A stretch of DNA of 64,000 nucleotides, taken from assembly GCA_903927025.1 (NCBI GenBank), contig CAIYLG010000051.1, forward strand, positions 1 through 64,000, written 5' to 3'. The notes beneath the pieces were generated by a model. The model was not told the DNA's origin. It was given only the letters and a program-made list of their open reading frames with translations, and did no database searches. The DNA is from an uncultured Armatimonadota bacterium. GTDB lineage: Bacteria > Armatimonadota > Fimbriimonadia > Fimbriimonadales > Fimbriimonadaceae. Below are positions 18,637-27,720 of this stretch, one piece after another (position 1 is the stretch's first letter; each line of letters begins with the position of its first letter). The translations under genes and the position numbers were made by a program.

Positions 18637-18674
18637 GATATATCGGTGTATCTTATTTGATATACCGTGATATC
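18637..18674 (+). promoter_or_regulatory. Two tandem 16-bp operator-like palindromes
   Basis: GATATATCGGTGTATC (18637-18652) and GATATACCGTGATATC (18659-18674) are two versions of one imperfect palindrome. Each has six of eight half-site positions matching, each is preceded by TTT, and their centres lie exactly 22 bp apart (two helical turns). They lie just upstream of the LacI gene at 18708. A TTGTCG/TATCTT promoter (18626-18631, 18649-18654) would be covered by them. Alternatively TAATCT (18696-18701), ending 6 bases before the GTG, would place the sites near -41 and -63. Confidence 0.55.
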
Positions 18675-18707
18675 ACCCCGTTTGGGGGCTCCCGGTAATC
18701 TGTTTCG

Positions 18708-19748
18708 GTGAAGAAACAAATGTCAGTGACGATGCGCGATGTTGCGGCGGAGGCAGGGGTGACACCCGTGGTCGTTTCGCGTGTCCTGCACAACAAGGCA
18801 CAGGCTGTGCGCGTCAGCGACAAGACTGCAGAGCGCGTCCGTGAAGCGGCAATTAAGCTCGGCTACAACTGCAACGTCTGGGCGCGCAACTTTCGGAGTC
18901 AGGAGACATTTACGATCGGCGTCCTTCACGGCGTCGGGTTCTCCCGACCCATGTTCGATAGAGGATCCAGATACTTTGCCTCCTTGATGGATGGCATCGT
19001 CGAAGGTGCCTTTCGCCACGGATACTCAGTCAATCTCTGTCCCCGGCTACTGGGTCAGCATCCCGAGTCTGCGATAAGCGACGGGCGCTTTGACGGTTTG
19101 GTTTGGTACAGCAACAACTACACTGCTGAGAACCGAGCGATGTTGCTGCAGTGCCCGGTGCCACTCGTGTTGATCCACGCCCCCGAACAGATGTTTGAGG
19201 GAAAGTTCTCCACCGTCATCTGCGACAACCACCAAGGTATCGGGCTGGCGATAGAGCACTTGGTGCACCTCGGACACCGACAGATTTCATTTATCTACGA
19301 AGGCGACCAGCCATCCCTAGAAAGCCAGATTCGAATTGAGGCGTTCAAAAGGCAGATGGCGGAGAGGTCACTTCCGGTTTCAGAGACAAGCATTCTTCGC
19401 ACCGGTTGGGGTGGAGAAGGGCTAGATGAGTACCTGTCGTCGCGACACCTTCACACCGCGATCATTGCGAACAATGAGTGGCTCGCCTCGGAGATCCTCC
19501 TTCGCGCACCGCGATTGGGCGTCCGAGTACCCGAGGACATTTCAGTGGTGGGCTTCGACTCCACCGCCTACTGCAACGAGCTTCAGCCAAAGCTCACCGC
19601 CATCTTTCAACCCCTTGTAGCTCTTGGAAATTCTGCCATCGACCTTTTGGTCGATACGATTAAGGCAGATGCTCCAACTCCAAGGCACCTCGTCATCCCG
19701 TGCGGGTTCGATATTCGAAACTCCACCCAGCCAATAAATAGCGAGTAA
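18708..19748 (+). CDS. LacI-family transcriptional regulator (cassette 2)
   Basis: A 346-residue LacI protein. The head occupies residues ~8-65 ([37 protein letters not shown]). The conserved hinge Leu after Ala-Arg is replaced by Asn-Phe here, so minor-groove contact may differ from classical members. The sensor domain follows ([10 protein letters not shown]...VVGFDSTAY). GTG 18708 is the start used; an in-frame ATG at 18720 is the alternative. The tandem palindromes upstream suggest autoregulation. The pseudopilin gene begins 5 bases after the stop, so regulator and pseudopilin share a transcript, unlike cassette 1 where 95 bases separate them. Confidence 0.87.
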   Translation: MKKQMSVTMRDVAAEAGVTPVVVSRVLHNKAQAVRVSDKTAERVREAAIKLGYNCNVWARNFRSQETFTIGVLHGVGFSRPMFDRGSRYFASLMDGIVEGAFRHGYSVNLCPRLLGQHPESAISDGRFDGLVWYSNNYTAENRAMLLQCPVPLVLIHAPEQMFEGKFSTVICDNHQGIGLAIEHLVHLGHRQISFIYEGDQPSLESQIRIEAFKRQMAERSLPVSETSILRTGWGGEGLDEYLSSRHLHTAIIANNEWLASEILLRAPRLGVRVPEDISVVGFDSTAYCNELQPKLTAIFQPLVALGNSAIDLLVDTIKADAPTPRHLVIPCGFDIRNSTQPINSE

Positions 19749-19753
19749 TTCTT

Positions 19754-20626
19754 ATGAAAACGAGAGGATTTACCCTCATTGAACTCTTGGTCGTTATTGC
19801 AATCATTGCAATCCTAGCCGCCATCCTTTTCCCAGTCTTTGCTCAGGCAAAGGCAGCCGCCAAAGCTACCGCTGAGGTTTCCAATGTGAAACAGCTCACC
19901 TTGGCAAACATCATGTACACCAACGACTATGACGATGCATTTAGTTGGGGCATGGACGCCAACTGGCAGATCACTTGGGCCGTCAACATCATGCCGTATG
20001 TTAAAAACGGCAATATGACCCAGTTCGGCGCCGGCAGCGAGTCTGGCGAGTCAACGGCGAACGTTGGCATTTACCGTAGCCCGCTTGACAGCGGTTTTGC
20101 CCCAGGCACCCCTAACGCCTACAACTGGGGACTCGGCGTCCCAATGTCTTTCGGAGCCAACGCGCTAGAAACTCAATCTGCCGCTACTAATTGGCAGATG
20201 AAGCAGCTTGGTGTCTTCGCCCAAGAGTGGCAGTCGTGGATCAACCCGGTCACAGTTACCACCACCAGCATTTCGCATGTCGCAGAAACAGTTCTCATTG
20301 CTCCCAAGTACAACGGTGCAGCCGTGAAGTTCGGCAGCTACGGCGTTCTCAGTGGTTTCGCAGGAAACACATTCTTCAACTTTAACTGGTTCGACTGGGC
20401 TGCCCCTGGAGAAATCCCCAACGGCAACACCGCCGCATCCTATCCATGGAACAACAACACCGGAACCGCCTACCCAAGCTTAAACAATGGAGCGGTCGGT
20501 CTTACGAGTTCCAACAAGACGAATATTGGATTTGCAGATGGACACACCAAGGCGATGACCCCGGTCGCCACGAACCCAGATCCCGTGAACACGCCTCTCA
20601 GCAACATGTGGGATGCGACTCGATAG
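19754..20626 (+). CDS. DUF1559-type pseudopilin (cassette 2)
   Basis: The 290-residue protein has the canonical leader MKTRG then [20 protein letters not shown] (Gly at -1, Glu at +5) and [23 protein letters not shown]. The N-terminal third is closely similar to cassette 1, including the [11 protein letters not shown] segment, while the globular part is Asn/Gly/Trp-rich and diverged. FADGHTKAM near the C-terminus matches the family signature. It probably inserts in the inner membrane after prepilin peptidase cleavage and assembles into, or serves, a pseudopilus or surface structure. The gene is in tight operon order with the LacI gene upstream and a lipoprotein gene downstream. Confidence 0.85.
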   Translation: MKTRGFTLIELLVVIAIIAILAAILFPVFAQAKAAAKATAEVSNVKQLTLANIMYTNDYDDAFSWGMDANWQITWAVNIMPYVKNGNMTQFGAGSESGESTANVGIYRSPLDSGFAPGTPNAYNWGLGVPMSFGANALETQSAATNWQMKQLGVFAQEWQSWINPVTVTTTSISHVAETVLIAPKYNGAAVKFGSYGVLSGFAGNTFFNFNWFDWAAPGEIPNGNTAASYPWNNNTGTAYPSLNNGAVGLTSSNKTNIGFADGHTKAMTPVATNPDPVNTPLSNMWDATR

Positions 20627-20630
20627 GTTG

Positions 20631-20870
20631 ATGCTGAAATACGCTGCCATCACCCTTGTCTTAGGTTCTGCGGCCGCTTGTATAAGCGGCTGCAAGGATC
20701 CGACGACGCCTACTAAAGAGGAGGCTAGCCTGTTCAAGCCCAAGCCTGGAGTCCGAAGTCCGGAGGCGCAGGCAGGTATGGCCGCTCAGCAGCAGAAGTT
20801 CTATCAGATGCACCCAGAGCTGAAGCCCAAGGACGGATCCCCACACGGGCCTCCGTCTTCAGGCGGCTAG
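20631..20870 (+). CDS. Small lipoprotein, cassette 2
   Basis: This 79-residue protein has a lipoprotein signal peptide (MLKYAAITLVLGSAAACISG|C). The mature part is Pro/Lys-rich and probably disordered (PTTPTKEEASLFKPKPG, ending in Gly/Pro/Ser). ATG 20631 is chosen; an ATG at 20613 would overlap the pseudopilin gene by 14 bases. Its function is unknown. It is the third gene of the lacI-pseudopilin-lipoprotein operon and could be an accessory or anchor for the pseudopilin. Confidence 0.65.
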   Translation: MLKYAAITLVLGSAAACISGCKDPTTPTKEEASLFKPKPGVRSPEAQAGMAAQQQKFYQMHPELKPKDGSPHGPPSSGG

Positions 20871-20874
20871 CTTA

Positions 20875-20907
20875 GTTCGGGGCGCGGGTCTATCCCGTGC
20901 CCCGAAC
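20875..20907. terminator. Bidirectional terminator hairpin
   Basis: GTTCGGGGCGCGGG (20875-20888) pairs with CCCGTGCCCCGAAC (20894-20907): a 14-bp stem with one G-U pair and a 5-base loop. It lies between the convergent lipoprotein and 20890-22533 genes and overlaps the stop codon of the latter. A short A-tract on the right (TTTT for the leftward transcript only if read on the minus strand before the stem) gives limited poly-U support. Confidence 0.65.
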
Positions 20908-22533
20908 AAAACGGATGGACGACTCAACGATCGGAGGCTTGCCTCCCTGCCTCTCCAGGCGGAGAGTAACGACCCGGTCCCTTTGATCCACCACGAGTTC
21001 CTCCTGGGAGAGGATCTCCACGACATCTGGAAGGTATCCGCAATACCGACCAATACTCCCTCGCGTCACCTCCAAAATCTCGGCCAGCTTCTGAGGACCC
21101 AACTCAGAAAGCGGAATTCGAGACGCAACTGGACGATTCAGGCTGAGCCAGCAGTTAAAGGCAAGTATTCCACCGGCCATCTCACGGATGGGCATTCCCA
21201 AGTAGCTCTCGGGAAGTTCGCCCTGCCAGCACCACGGCGTCGGTTGCTCGCCTGCAGAGGAGGACGCAAATGCATTCATTGCAGCTTCGAGAATCGGGCG
21301 GTCTCCGACCGAGTCTCCATTTTTAGCCCGAGCCCGAATGATGGGCAATAGATTGAGATGAACTGCCTCATCGATGAACTCGAGTTCATCCTTGATCTCT
21401 AAGCAGCCAAACTCGACGCCGGCCGATAGCTGTGGCGAAGCGGTGACGGCATCAGGAACATTGAGGGACGCGTGCCGCGCAAGAGCGTCTGCCCATGGAT
21501 TCAGCTCTTCGGCAACATCGGAGCCAGTTGCCAGACTCCAACTAAGCAGGCACTGAGGCACAGAGTCAAACTTGGCGGGCAGGGCAGAGGATTGACCAAC
21601 TTCCATAGTGGTTTTAGCGTCCTGACTGATCGGATCACTGATTGGTATGCTCGTTCCCTCCCAGCTTATGATGCCTGTTGCCCCTTTGAGGAAGCCCTGC
21701 ACCTGTTCTCGGGTTGACAGCGGAAAACCTGCTAAATCAAAGGCCGAACACTTCACTAAGTAGCTTGGACTAAGCAGAATCCAAGATGGACTGATTAAAA
21801 GCACATTGGAGGCCCGCTTTACTTCCCACCCCCCTAAACACTTTTTGGGGAGTGGCCGACCTTCCGGTTGCGGCACTGACGCTGGGGGGATCAACGCCCA
21901 GCCATTAGGGCTGCTGGATAAGTCCTCTGGGACGCTTGGACAGCAGGACACGAAGAGGTCCATCCCAAATCGATTCTCGCCCGATTGGTAATCCACGGCA
22001 AGCCTGAGATCACTTTCGGAAAGAGCCAGCCGCTGTGCCTCGACCGTGGAGGGCGCTTGGGCCTGTCGCGCCTTGAGATCTGACAGTCTTCGATTGAGTT
22101 CCTCTTCGCTCCAGTTCGCATCAGCAACCGTGTCCAGAATGGTGGCTGCTTGGCGTTGCAGGTACTCGACGGAGCGGGTCAATAGCTGTCTTCGAAGCTT
22201 GGCTCGATTCAGCCTTAATGCAGGAGGCTCGACCATCCTGAAGTTGAGAGGATTGGCATTTGATGTGCGCTCGAAACTGACTCCAAGAGTGTTGAGCAGG
22301 AGGGTCTGAACCTGATCCCACGACTGCGACCGGAGCGCCAAAACACAGGCTCGGTCCCGAATTGCCTTCTCACACACAATCCGTCGACCTTCTGTGGATA
22401 GCTGGCGGGCAAGGTCTTGAAAGGTGTAGATCCCCGGGGCAACTTGAACTGGAACCTGGCTCTGGCCAAGCGCAATTCCCACCATCAGCGCGCGAAAAAC
22501 GGTAAGCACGATCGTCTTGAGTTGCCTTTCCAT
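20890..22533 (-). CDS. Secreted protein of unknown function
   Basis: A 547-residue protein with a signal peptide (MERQLKTIVLTVFRALMVGIALGQS). I recognise no family. After the signal, FQDLARQLSTEGRRIVCEKAIRDRACVLALRSQSWDQVQTLLLNTLGVSFER resembles the secretin/TonB short N-terminal (STN) or N0-like fold, in which a small alpha/beta domain sits at the periplasmic face of an outer-membrane machine; this is a weak resemblance. A charged helical region (~110-170) and a long mixed region follow. The start is uncertain because TATAAA lies directly against the ATG. It is convergent with cassette 2 across the hairpin at 20875-20907. Confidence 0.6.
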   Translation of the reverse strand: MERQLKTIVLTVFRALMVGIALGQSQVPVQVAPGIYTFQDLARQLSTEGRRIVCEKAIRDRACVLALRSQSWDQVQTLLLNTLGVSFERTSNANPLNFRMVEPPALRLNRAKLRRQLLTRSVEYLQRQAATILDTVADANWSEEELNRRLSDLKARQAQAPSTVEAQRLALSESDLRLAVDYQSGENRFGMDLFVSCCPSVPEDLSSSPNGWALIPPASVPQPEGRPLPKKCLGGWEVKRASNVLLISPSWILLSPSYLVKCSAFDLAGFPLSTREQVQGFLKGATGIISWEGTSIPISDPISQDAKTTMEVGQSSALPAKFDSVPQCLLSWSLATGSDVAEELNPWADALARHASLNVPDAVTASPQLSAGVEFGCLEIKDELEFIDEAVHLNLLPIIRARAKNGDSVGDRPILEAAMNAFASSSAGEQPTPWCWQGELPESYLGMPIREMAGGILAFNCWLSLNRPVASRIPLSELGPQKLAEILEVTRGSIGRYCGYLPDVVEILSQEELVVDQRDRVVTLRLERQGGKPPIVESSIRFVRGTG

Positions 22534-22644
22534 TTATACACCGCCAGAAGGGGCACTTACAGCAGATTCCGCTCGTCTTAGCAAGTAGAATTGCGCGTGC
22601 GTCCCCAATGCTGAGCGACGGCCCCACACTTTCTGCACGAAACC

Positions 22645-24063
22645 ATGGAAGCCATCAGCGTATTTGACATCTTCAAGATTGGAGTGGGACCCTCAAGCTC
22701 CCACACGATGGGCCCCTGGCGGGCATCCCAACAGTTTCTAGATCGGTGCCGCCAGCTTCATAGCTTTGAAAAAGTGGTCAGCGTACGGGTTGATCTGTTC
22801 GGCTCCCTTGCCAAAACAGGAAAGGGACACGGTACCGATGTCGCCGTCATCCTCGGGCTCGCCGGCGAGGATCCCGTAACTTGCGATACGAAGGGCCTCA
22901 AAGATCGGGTTGAGGACATTCGCGCGGCTGGAAGCCTCAATCTCGGAGGATTACGCAAGATTGCTTTTCACCCGGCGGCGGACATCATCTTCCACTTTGA
23001 CCGAGTTCTGCCTTTTCATCCCAACGGCATCTCCTTCACAGCGTCTCTGCAGGATGGATCCGCAATCGAGGAGACCTACTATTCGGTAGGTGGTGGTTTC
23101 GTAGTTCAGGAAGAGGATGACCAGCTGAGGGTCGAGGTTACTCAGTTGCCGTTTCCCGTTCAGTCCGGTGCTCAGTTAGCGTCTTACTGTCACGACGAGG
23201 GAGAAACCATTCCCCGTATCGTTTGGAAGAACGAATCCGTTTGGCGATCAGTGGAAGAAATTCAAGCTGGTATCTCCAGACTCTGGCATGAGTTTCGAGA
23301 GTGTGTCTATCGTGGCTGTCATCAGGACGGCATTTTGCCGGGCGGCCTCGGAGTTGTTCGCAGAGCAGCATCGATGAATCGGGCGTTGATTCAAGATCAG
23401 GAATACAGCTCGATTGATGAGTGGATCCGCGCAATCCGTGCCGGCAGTAGAGACTTCCGAGAGATCTCACGTTGGGTCAGCTGCTTCGCTCTCGCAGTCA
23501 ACGAAGAAAATGCCTCGTTCAGCAGGGTAGTGACGGCGCCCACAAATGGTGCCGCCGGGGTCATTCCAGCGGTCCTGTTCTACTACGTTTGCTTCTGCGA
23601 TGGAGATGAGCGCGGAGTCGAGGACTTCATCCTGACCGCAGGAGAGATTGGCAGCCTGTTCAAAAAGGGAGCGACAATCTCCGCCGCAATGGGCGGGTGC
23701 CAGGCCGAAATAGGTGTCTCCTCAGCAATGGCTGCCGCTGGTCTCACGCAGTGCCTCGGCGGCAGCATCGACCAAGTCCTCATGGCCTCGGAAATCGCCA
23801 TGGAGCATCACTTGGGTCTCACGTGCGATCCCATCGGCGGGCTGGTCCAGATTCCCTGCATCGAGCGAAACACCATGGGGGCAATCAAGGCTATAACCGC
23901 GGCCAACATTGCGATGGATAGTGACCCCAGCAATGCTAAGGTCTCATTGGACGGAGTGATCAAATCAATGTGGGAAACCGCGCTGGACATGAACTCCAAG
24001 TACAAAGAGACCGCCGAAGGTGGACTTGCCCTCTACATCCCAGTCAGCATCAGCGAGTGCTAG
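22645..24063 (+). CDS. sdaA: L-serine ammonia-lyase (L-serine dehydratase), single-chain iron-sulfur type
   Basis: This 472-residue enzyme deaminates L-serine to pyruvate and ammonia in the cytoplasm. The N-terminal beta domain starts [23 protein letters not shown], the family signature. The three [4Fe-4S] ligands are Cys352 (GGCQAEIG), Cys394 (TCDPIGG) and Cys405 (IPCIERN); their 42- and 11-residue spacing is that of characterised single-chain enzymes. The protein ends in Cys472, and in the Legionella enzyme the C-terminal Cys reaches into the active site as a removable fourth cluster ligand. No other amino acid catabolism genes are adjacent. It converges with the zinc-ribbon gene, overlapping it by 4 bases. 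Confidence 0.95.
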   Translation: MEAISVFDIFKIGVGPSSSHTMGPWRASQQFLDRCRQLHSFEKVVSVRVDLFGSLAKTGKGHGTDVAVILGLAGEDPVTCDTKGLKDRVEDIRAAGSLNLGGLRKIAFHPAADIIFHFDRVLPFHPNGISFTASLQDGSAIEETYYSVGGGFVVQEEDDQLRVEVTQLPFPVQSGAQLASYCHDEGETIPRIVWKNESVWRSVEEIQAGISRLWHEFRECVYRGCHQDGILPGGLGVVRRAASMNRALIQDQEYSSIDEWIRAIRAGSRDFREISRWVSCFALAVNEENASFSRVVTAPTNGAAGVIPAVLFYYVCFCDGDERGVEDFILTAGEIGSLFKKGATISAAMGGCQAEIGVSSAMAAAGLTQCLGGSIDQVLMASEIAMEHHLGLTCDPIGGLVQIPCIERNTMGAIKAITAANIAMDSDPSNAKVSLDGVIKSMWETALDMNSKYKETAEGGLALYIPVSISEC

Positions 24064-24554
24064 GCACTCTTAGGCTTGGCCGAAGGCTTTCGCCGGAGCC
24101 CAGCATTGATCCGCGCGATAATCAGCGCCAATACGCCGAGAACTCCAAGTACCGCCCCGCCCGTTTCGCCCCAGCTCACGTACTCATCCCCCTTTACGGA
24201 CTTCTTCCCATCCACAACTGACACTTCATCGTAGTACGGGGCGATGTACTCGTTGCCAGGATAATGATTTTCGTGGATTTGTTGAGCGCCAAAGGATGCG
24301 CCTGCAACGATCACTCCGAGTGTGATGAACTTCTTTCCGATACCTGCCTGAACCTGCCTCTGCTCAGCCGAGGGCCTTCCATCACGACTCGAACCACAGC
24401 GCACGCAGAAACTTTCCGACTCGTGGAAGAGATGGGGGCAAGCGATGATTCCGGGTCTAAAGGTGGAGGGACGATTGTCGGTTCCACAGTAAGGACAAAA
24501 TTGCCATCCGGCTTGGACTTTCTGTCCACAAGGCTTCCATGCACACTGCGCCAT
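24060..24554 (-). CDS. Zinc-ribbon membrane protein
   Basis: A 164-residue protein. The first ~55 residues carry two zinc-ribbon-like knuckle pairs (CAWKPC...FCPYCG and CPHLF...FCVRCG). One hydrophobic segment follows at ~75-90 ([15 protein letters not shown]), a polar loop with [18 protein letters not shown], then a second hydrophobic segment at ~132-147 ([14 protein letters not shown]) and a basic tail. It is probably an inner-membrane protein with the ribbons in the cytoplasm; its function is unknown. A TAATAT (24562-24567, minus strand) ends 7 bases before the ATG. Confidence 0.7.
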   Translation of the reverse strand: MAQCAWKPCGQKVQAGWQFCPYCGTDNRPSTFRPGIIACPHLFHESESFCVRCGSSRDGRPSAEQRQVQAGIGKKFITLGVIVAGASFGAQQIHENHYPGNEYIAPYYDEVSVVDGKKSVKGDEYVSWGETGGAVLGVLGVLALIIARINAGLRRKPSAKPKSA

Positions 24555-24673
24555 CGCCGAAATATTATGTCAAATTATTGCTTGAATAAAGAAGCAACGT
24601 AAAGTAATTTACGCCAGTCCTCAGAAAATATTCAGATCTTCTCCATAGTGCCCGCGAAGTACGGATGTTGAAA

Positions 24674-25750
24674 TCAAATCCCGAGTCTTGGGGTGAAGTC
24701 CGTAGTGGGCAGTACACGACGACAATAGGCCGCCATCAGCCTCGCACAATTTTCTACGTCAGTAAGCGACAGCAGTTCGCAAGGGGTGTGCATGTAGCGA
24801 AGAGCGACTCCTAAAATTCCAACTGCCATCCCGCCACGGCTGATCTGCATTGCGTTTCCGTCTGTTCCTGTGCCGCCTGGGGCCACATCCACCTGGTAAG
24901 GAATGCCGTCTTCTCTCGCCGCCTCGGTGACCATCTTGAAGACAATCGGGTTGCTGTTTGCGCCGCGCATTACAGAAGGACCCTTGCCGATGTCGAGGGC
25001 ACCGTATCGTGTCTTGCTGACACCCGGATAGTCGATCGCGTGGTTGACATCGACAGCCAATCCTGTCTGAGGAGCAATGTTGAAGCTAGCTGTCCGGGCA
25101 CCTCTGAGACCGATCTCCTCTTGGACGGTTCCTACCGCATACACGCCAACGCCTGGGTGGAGCCCGCCTTCCTCTTTGAGGAGTCGGATGGTTTCAGCAA
25201 CGATGAATCCACCCATCTTGTTGTCAAATCCACGAGCCGTCGCTCGATCCCCAATCAGGTGCTGAAACTCGTACTGGAACGTGACGACATCGCCCAGCTG
25301 CACTAGATTTTCTGCCTCTGCGCGGTTTTGAGCGCCAATATCGATCCAAAGGTCCCTCAGCTCCGGCTTTTTCTTTCGCTCTTCATCTTCTAAAAGGTGG
25401 ATCGCCTTTCGGCCGATGATTCCTGGAACCCTTGTGGCGCTGTGAATCCAAACTCGCTGGCCCACAGGAATCACACTGTCATGGCCCCCAATTCCGCTGA
25501 AATACAGCAGGCCATCTTCGCTGATATAGTGGATGATGAACCCAATTTCGTCGATGTGCCCCGCCAGCATGATCTTCATCTCGGCGGCAGGGTTAAGGAT
25601 CGCGGCAACGTTTCCATGAACGTCGGTTGCCACGTCGTCAGAGTACGGCCGCGTGTATTGCCGGAACACTTCCGCCGCTCGCTCTTCATAACCGGAAGGG
25701 CTCGGAGTGTTGACAAGTTCTTTCAGGAACGAAAGGGATTCGGCACGCAT
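24674..25750 (-). CDS. M42-family metallo-aminopeptidase
   Basis: This 358-residue cytoplasmic peptidase belongs to the M42 (TET/glutamyl aminopeptidase, formerly 'cellulase M') family, which trims amino acids from peptides in dodecameric shells. The two-metal centre is visible: His65 and Asp67 (AGHIDEIG), Asp176 (GFDNKMGG), the Glu211/Glu212 pair (QEEIGLRGA), Asp234 (AVDVNHA) and His321 (RYMHTPCE). All catalytic positions are intact and the length is normal. TATCCT (25758-25763, minus strand) ends 7 bases upstream of the ATG, with no Shine-Dalgarno sequence. It appears to be monocistronic. Confidence 0.9.
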   Translation of the reverse strand: MRAESLSFLKELVNTPSPSGYEERAAEVFRQYTRPYSDDVATDVHGNVAAILNPAAEMKIMLAGHIDEIGFIIHYISEDGLLYFSGIGGHDSVIPVGQRVWIHSATRVPGIIGRKAIHLLEDEERKKKPELRDLWIDIGAQNRAEAENLVQLGDVVTFQYEFQHLIGDRATARGFDNKMGGFIVAETIRLLKEEGGLHPGVGVYAVGTVQEEIGLRGARTASFNIAPQTGLAVDVNHAIDYPGVSKTRYGALDIGKGPSVMRGANSNPIVFKMVTEAAREDGIPYQVDVAPGGTGTDGNAMQISRGGMAVGILGVALRYMHTPCELLSLTDVENCARLMAAYCRRVLPTTDFTPRLGI

Positions 25751-25835
25751 AAGCTCAAGGATAGCAGGTTATTCGCACACCTCACTTGGGTACTGCATTA
25801 ATAAGTCAGTTGCTATTGCCGGGAAAACATGCGTT

Positions 25836-26216
25836 TCATTTCCTGCTGGATACTTCCTCAAGGAGATTCAAAAGCGAGTTCAGTCCGATTCCCCAACAGA
25901 AAAGCGCAATCAGCATCCACAAAATCGCCGGTTGGCTGAGGTGATTGCTCACCCTGTAGAGGCAGAATCCCGAGAAGAAGGCCGCACAGATTCCCCTAAA
26001 ACCGTACGCCGTGATCCAGTTCCATTGGGTCTGCTTGAGCAGGAGTCGTGTGATCTGCAGTATCAATAGGATCGCTCCTGCCGCTGATAGTGGAGCGAAC
26101 TGCGTCAATCGAGGAAGATTGAGCTGAGCGATAAGGGAGCAAAGAACTAGCGAGAACACGATCGCCGCTCCCATCGCCACAAGGTTAACCTTCCGAGATC
26201 GGCCGCTGCCGGTCAA
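25836..26216 (-). CDS. Small integral membrane protein
   Basis: A 126-residue protein with about four hydrophobic helices (~13-30, ~42-60, ~68-85, ~96-115) and a basic N-terminus (MTGSGRSRK). No family is recognised. It overlaps the end of the LptC/OstA-like gene by 4 bases, so the two are translationally coupled and may work together at the inner membrane. Confidence 0.6.
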   Translation of the reverse strand: MTGSGRSRKVNLVAMGAAIVFSLVLCSLIAQLNLPRLTQFAPLSAAGAILLILQITRLLLKQTQWNWITAYGFRGICAAFFSGFCLYRVSNHLSQPAILWMLIALFCWGIGLNSLLNLLEEVSSRK

Positions 26217-27664
26217 ATTTTTGAAAGCCCGCCACCCTTTCCAGTTCCCTTGGTTGGCGGCGGCGACTTCTTGTCATCCTTTGGCAAGTCCTCGTCGGTG
26301 GAGTAGATATGCCCCTCCGCTTGGTTGCCTTCGATGTAGTCGTCATCCTCTTTGGTCGAAACGAGGATATCTAGGGCAGACATCTCGTCACCTAGAGAGT
26401 TCTTCATAAGAGCTTCGTGCTTGCCGGGTGAACTCAGCAGCTTCAGCGTCTCCTTTTCCCCATCGTACAGTGCTTGGTGGGACCAAACATGACGCCATTC
26501 GTCGTGCTGCAGAGATTGACGGGCCTGCGGGGTCCCCGTAATCACAGCATGGCGGCCACCTTTGGCGTACCAATATTCCGTGCGATCCGACACGACCACC
26601 AATGGAAATTCTCTGAGGTTCTTGCTGGACCGAATCTCGTCTTCCTTAGCCTTGAGTTCGTCCTTATCCAGCGCTTTGCTGTCATGTGTTGCCACAACCT
26701 GGCCCGGCGTTACCGGTTTGTATTCCGGCATGGGTTCGATCTTAGGAGGGTCTTCCTGCTCGGCTTTTGGCTTCACATACATGAACACATGTCCCTCGAG
26801 CACTACCCGCTTCTCTTTGCGGAAGATGGTGCACCGATCTGCCTTGATGTTCGCCTTGCCGCTGTAGTATTCGATTCCGCCCGAAGCTGTGAGGACGTCG
26901 GTCTTCTTGTTCTGCTGGACCAGCGGAGCCACGATGATCAGCTCATCGTCTTTGGCAATCGCGTGTTCGTACACCATCACATCCGATCCGCGTCCAAGCG
27001 AACTCCATTTCTCACCCTTGATATCCCACTTCTTGGGTACCGCAGAGTTATCATCTTGGGGGCTCAGAGCGACGGATCCGACCCAGTCGATTGGGCCAGC
27101 CGAAACAGCTCCGGACTTCATATTGTAAAGAAGGCTCGCCGCCGTGATTTCGCCCTTGTACATCCGACCCGTGACGTTTCCCATCACGCTGAGCTTGCCG
27201 GTGTTGTCGTCAAACGTAAGTCCGTTTGACTTGAGGTCCATGTCCTGGTTCTCGACGTGGACGCTCTGGGTCACAAACAGGCGCTTCTGCTGCATGTTCC
27301 AAATCGCGTTGGCAGCTGAGTAATGAATCGGCCCCTGGTCTGACTGGTACAAGCCGTCCCTAACTCCATAGAGCGAGGCGGCCTGGCGATCCTTTCGGAC
27401 GTCAACACGCTTGGCAAAGGCGCTGGACGTAAGCTTTGCGCCGCTATAGTCGCGAACCTCAACATCGTCCATTCGAATCCCGATGCTGTCGTCAAGGCCC
27501 TCCAGTCGCTTAGCCTGGAGACCCACAAATGGGTCGCTGGTGATGAATTCCCCAATCGCTCGATAAGCGTACGGCGCTCCGACGATAAGGATCGCACCTC
27601 CGAAGATATTTCGGATGAAGTGGACGCGCTTCCTATTTGTCTTGCCAGGTGAACCCATGTTCAC
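26213..27664 (-). CDS. LptC/OstA-like lipopolysaccharide transport protein
   Basis: A 483-residue protein with a basic N-terminus and one membrane anchor at ~18-38 (HFIRNIFGGAILIVGAPYAYRAIG), then a long periplasmic beta-strand region. Repeating segments such as LTFDDNTGKLSVMGNVTGRMYKGEITAASLLYNMKSG and ADRCTIFRKEKRVVLEGHVFMYV are typical of the beta-jellyroll of LptC/LptA/OstA, which bridges LPS from the inner to the outer membrane. It is longer than E. coli LptC (191 residues), with several OstA-like units and a Lys/Pro/Gly-rich tail. The start is GTG 27664 or ATG 27658 two codons later. Together with lpxA and lpxB, it argues that the cell makes a lipid-A-based outer leaflet. Confidence 0.7.
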   Translation of the reverse strand: MNMGSPGKTNRKRVHFIRNIFGGAILIVGAPYAYRAIGEFITSDPFVGLQAKRLEGLDDSIGIRMDDVEVRDYSGAKLTSSAFAKRVDVRKDRQAASLYGVRDGLYQSDQGPIHYSAANAIWNMQQKRLFVTQSVHVENQDMDLKSNGLTFDDNTGKLSVMGNVTGRMYKGEITAASLLYNMKSGAVSAGPIDWVGSVALSPQDDNSAVPKKWDIKGEKWSSLGRGSDVMVYEHAIAKDDELIIVAPLVQQNKKTDVLTASGGIEYYSGKANIKADRCTIFRKEKRVVLEGHVFMYVKPKAEQEDPPKIEPMPEYKPVTPGQVVATHDSKALDKDELKAKEDEIRSSKNLREFPLVVVSDRTEYWYAKGGRHAVITGTPQARQSLQHDEWRHVWSHQALYDGEKETLKLLSSPGKHEALMKNSLGDEMSALDILVSTKEDDDYIEGNQAEGHIYSTDEDLPKDDKKSPPPTKGTGKGGGLSKI

Positions 27665-27720
27665 CTAAACCGGTATCCGATAAGCGAAGTGCCCGTCTGT
27701 GGAGATTTGCATAACCACTC

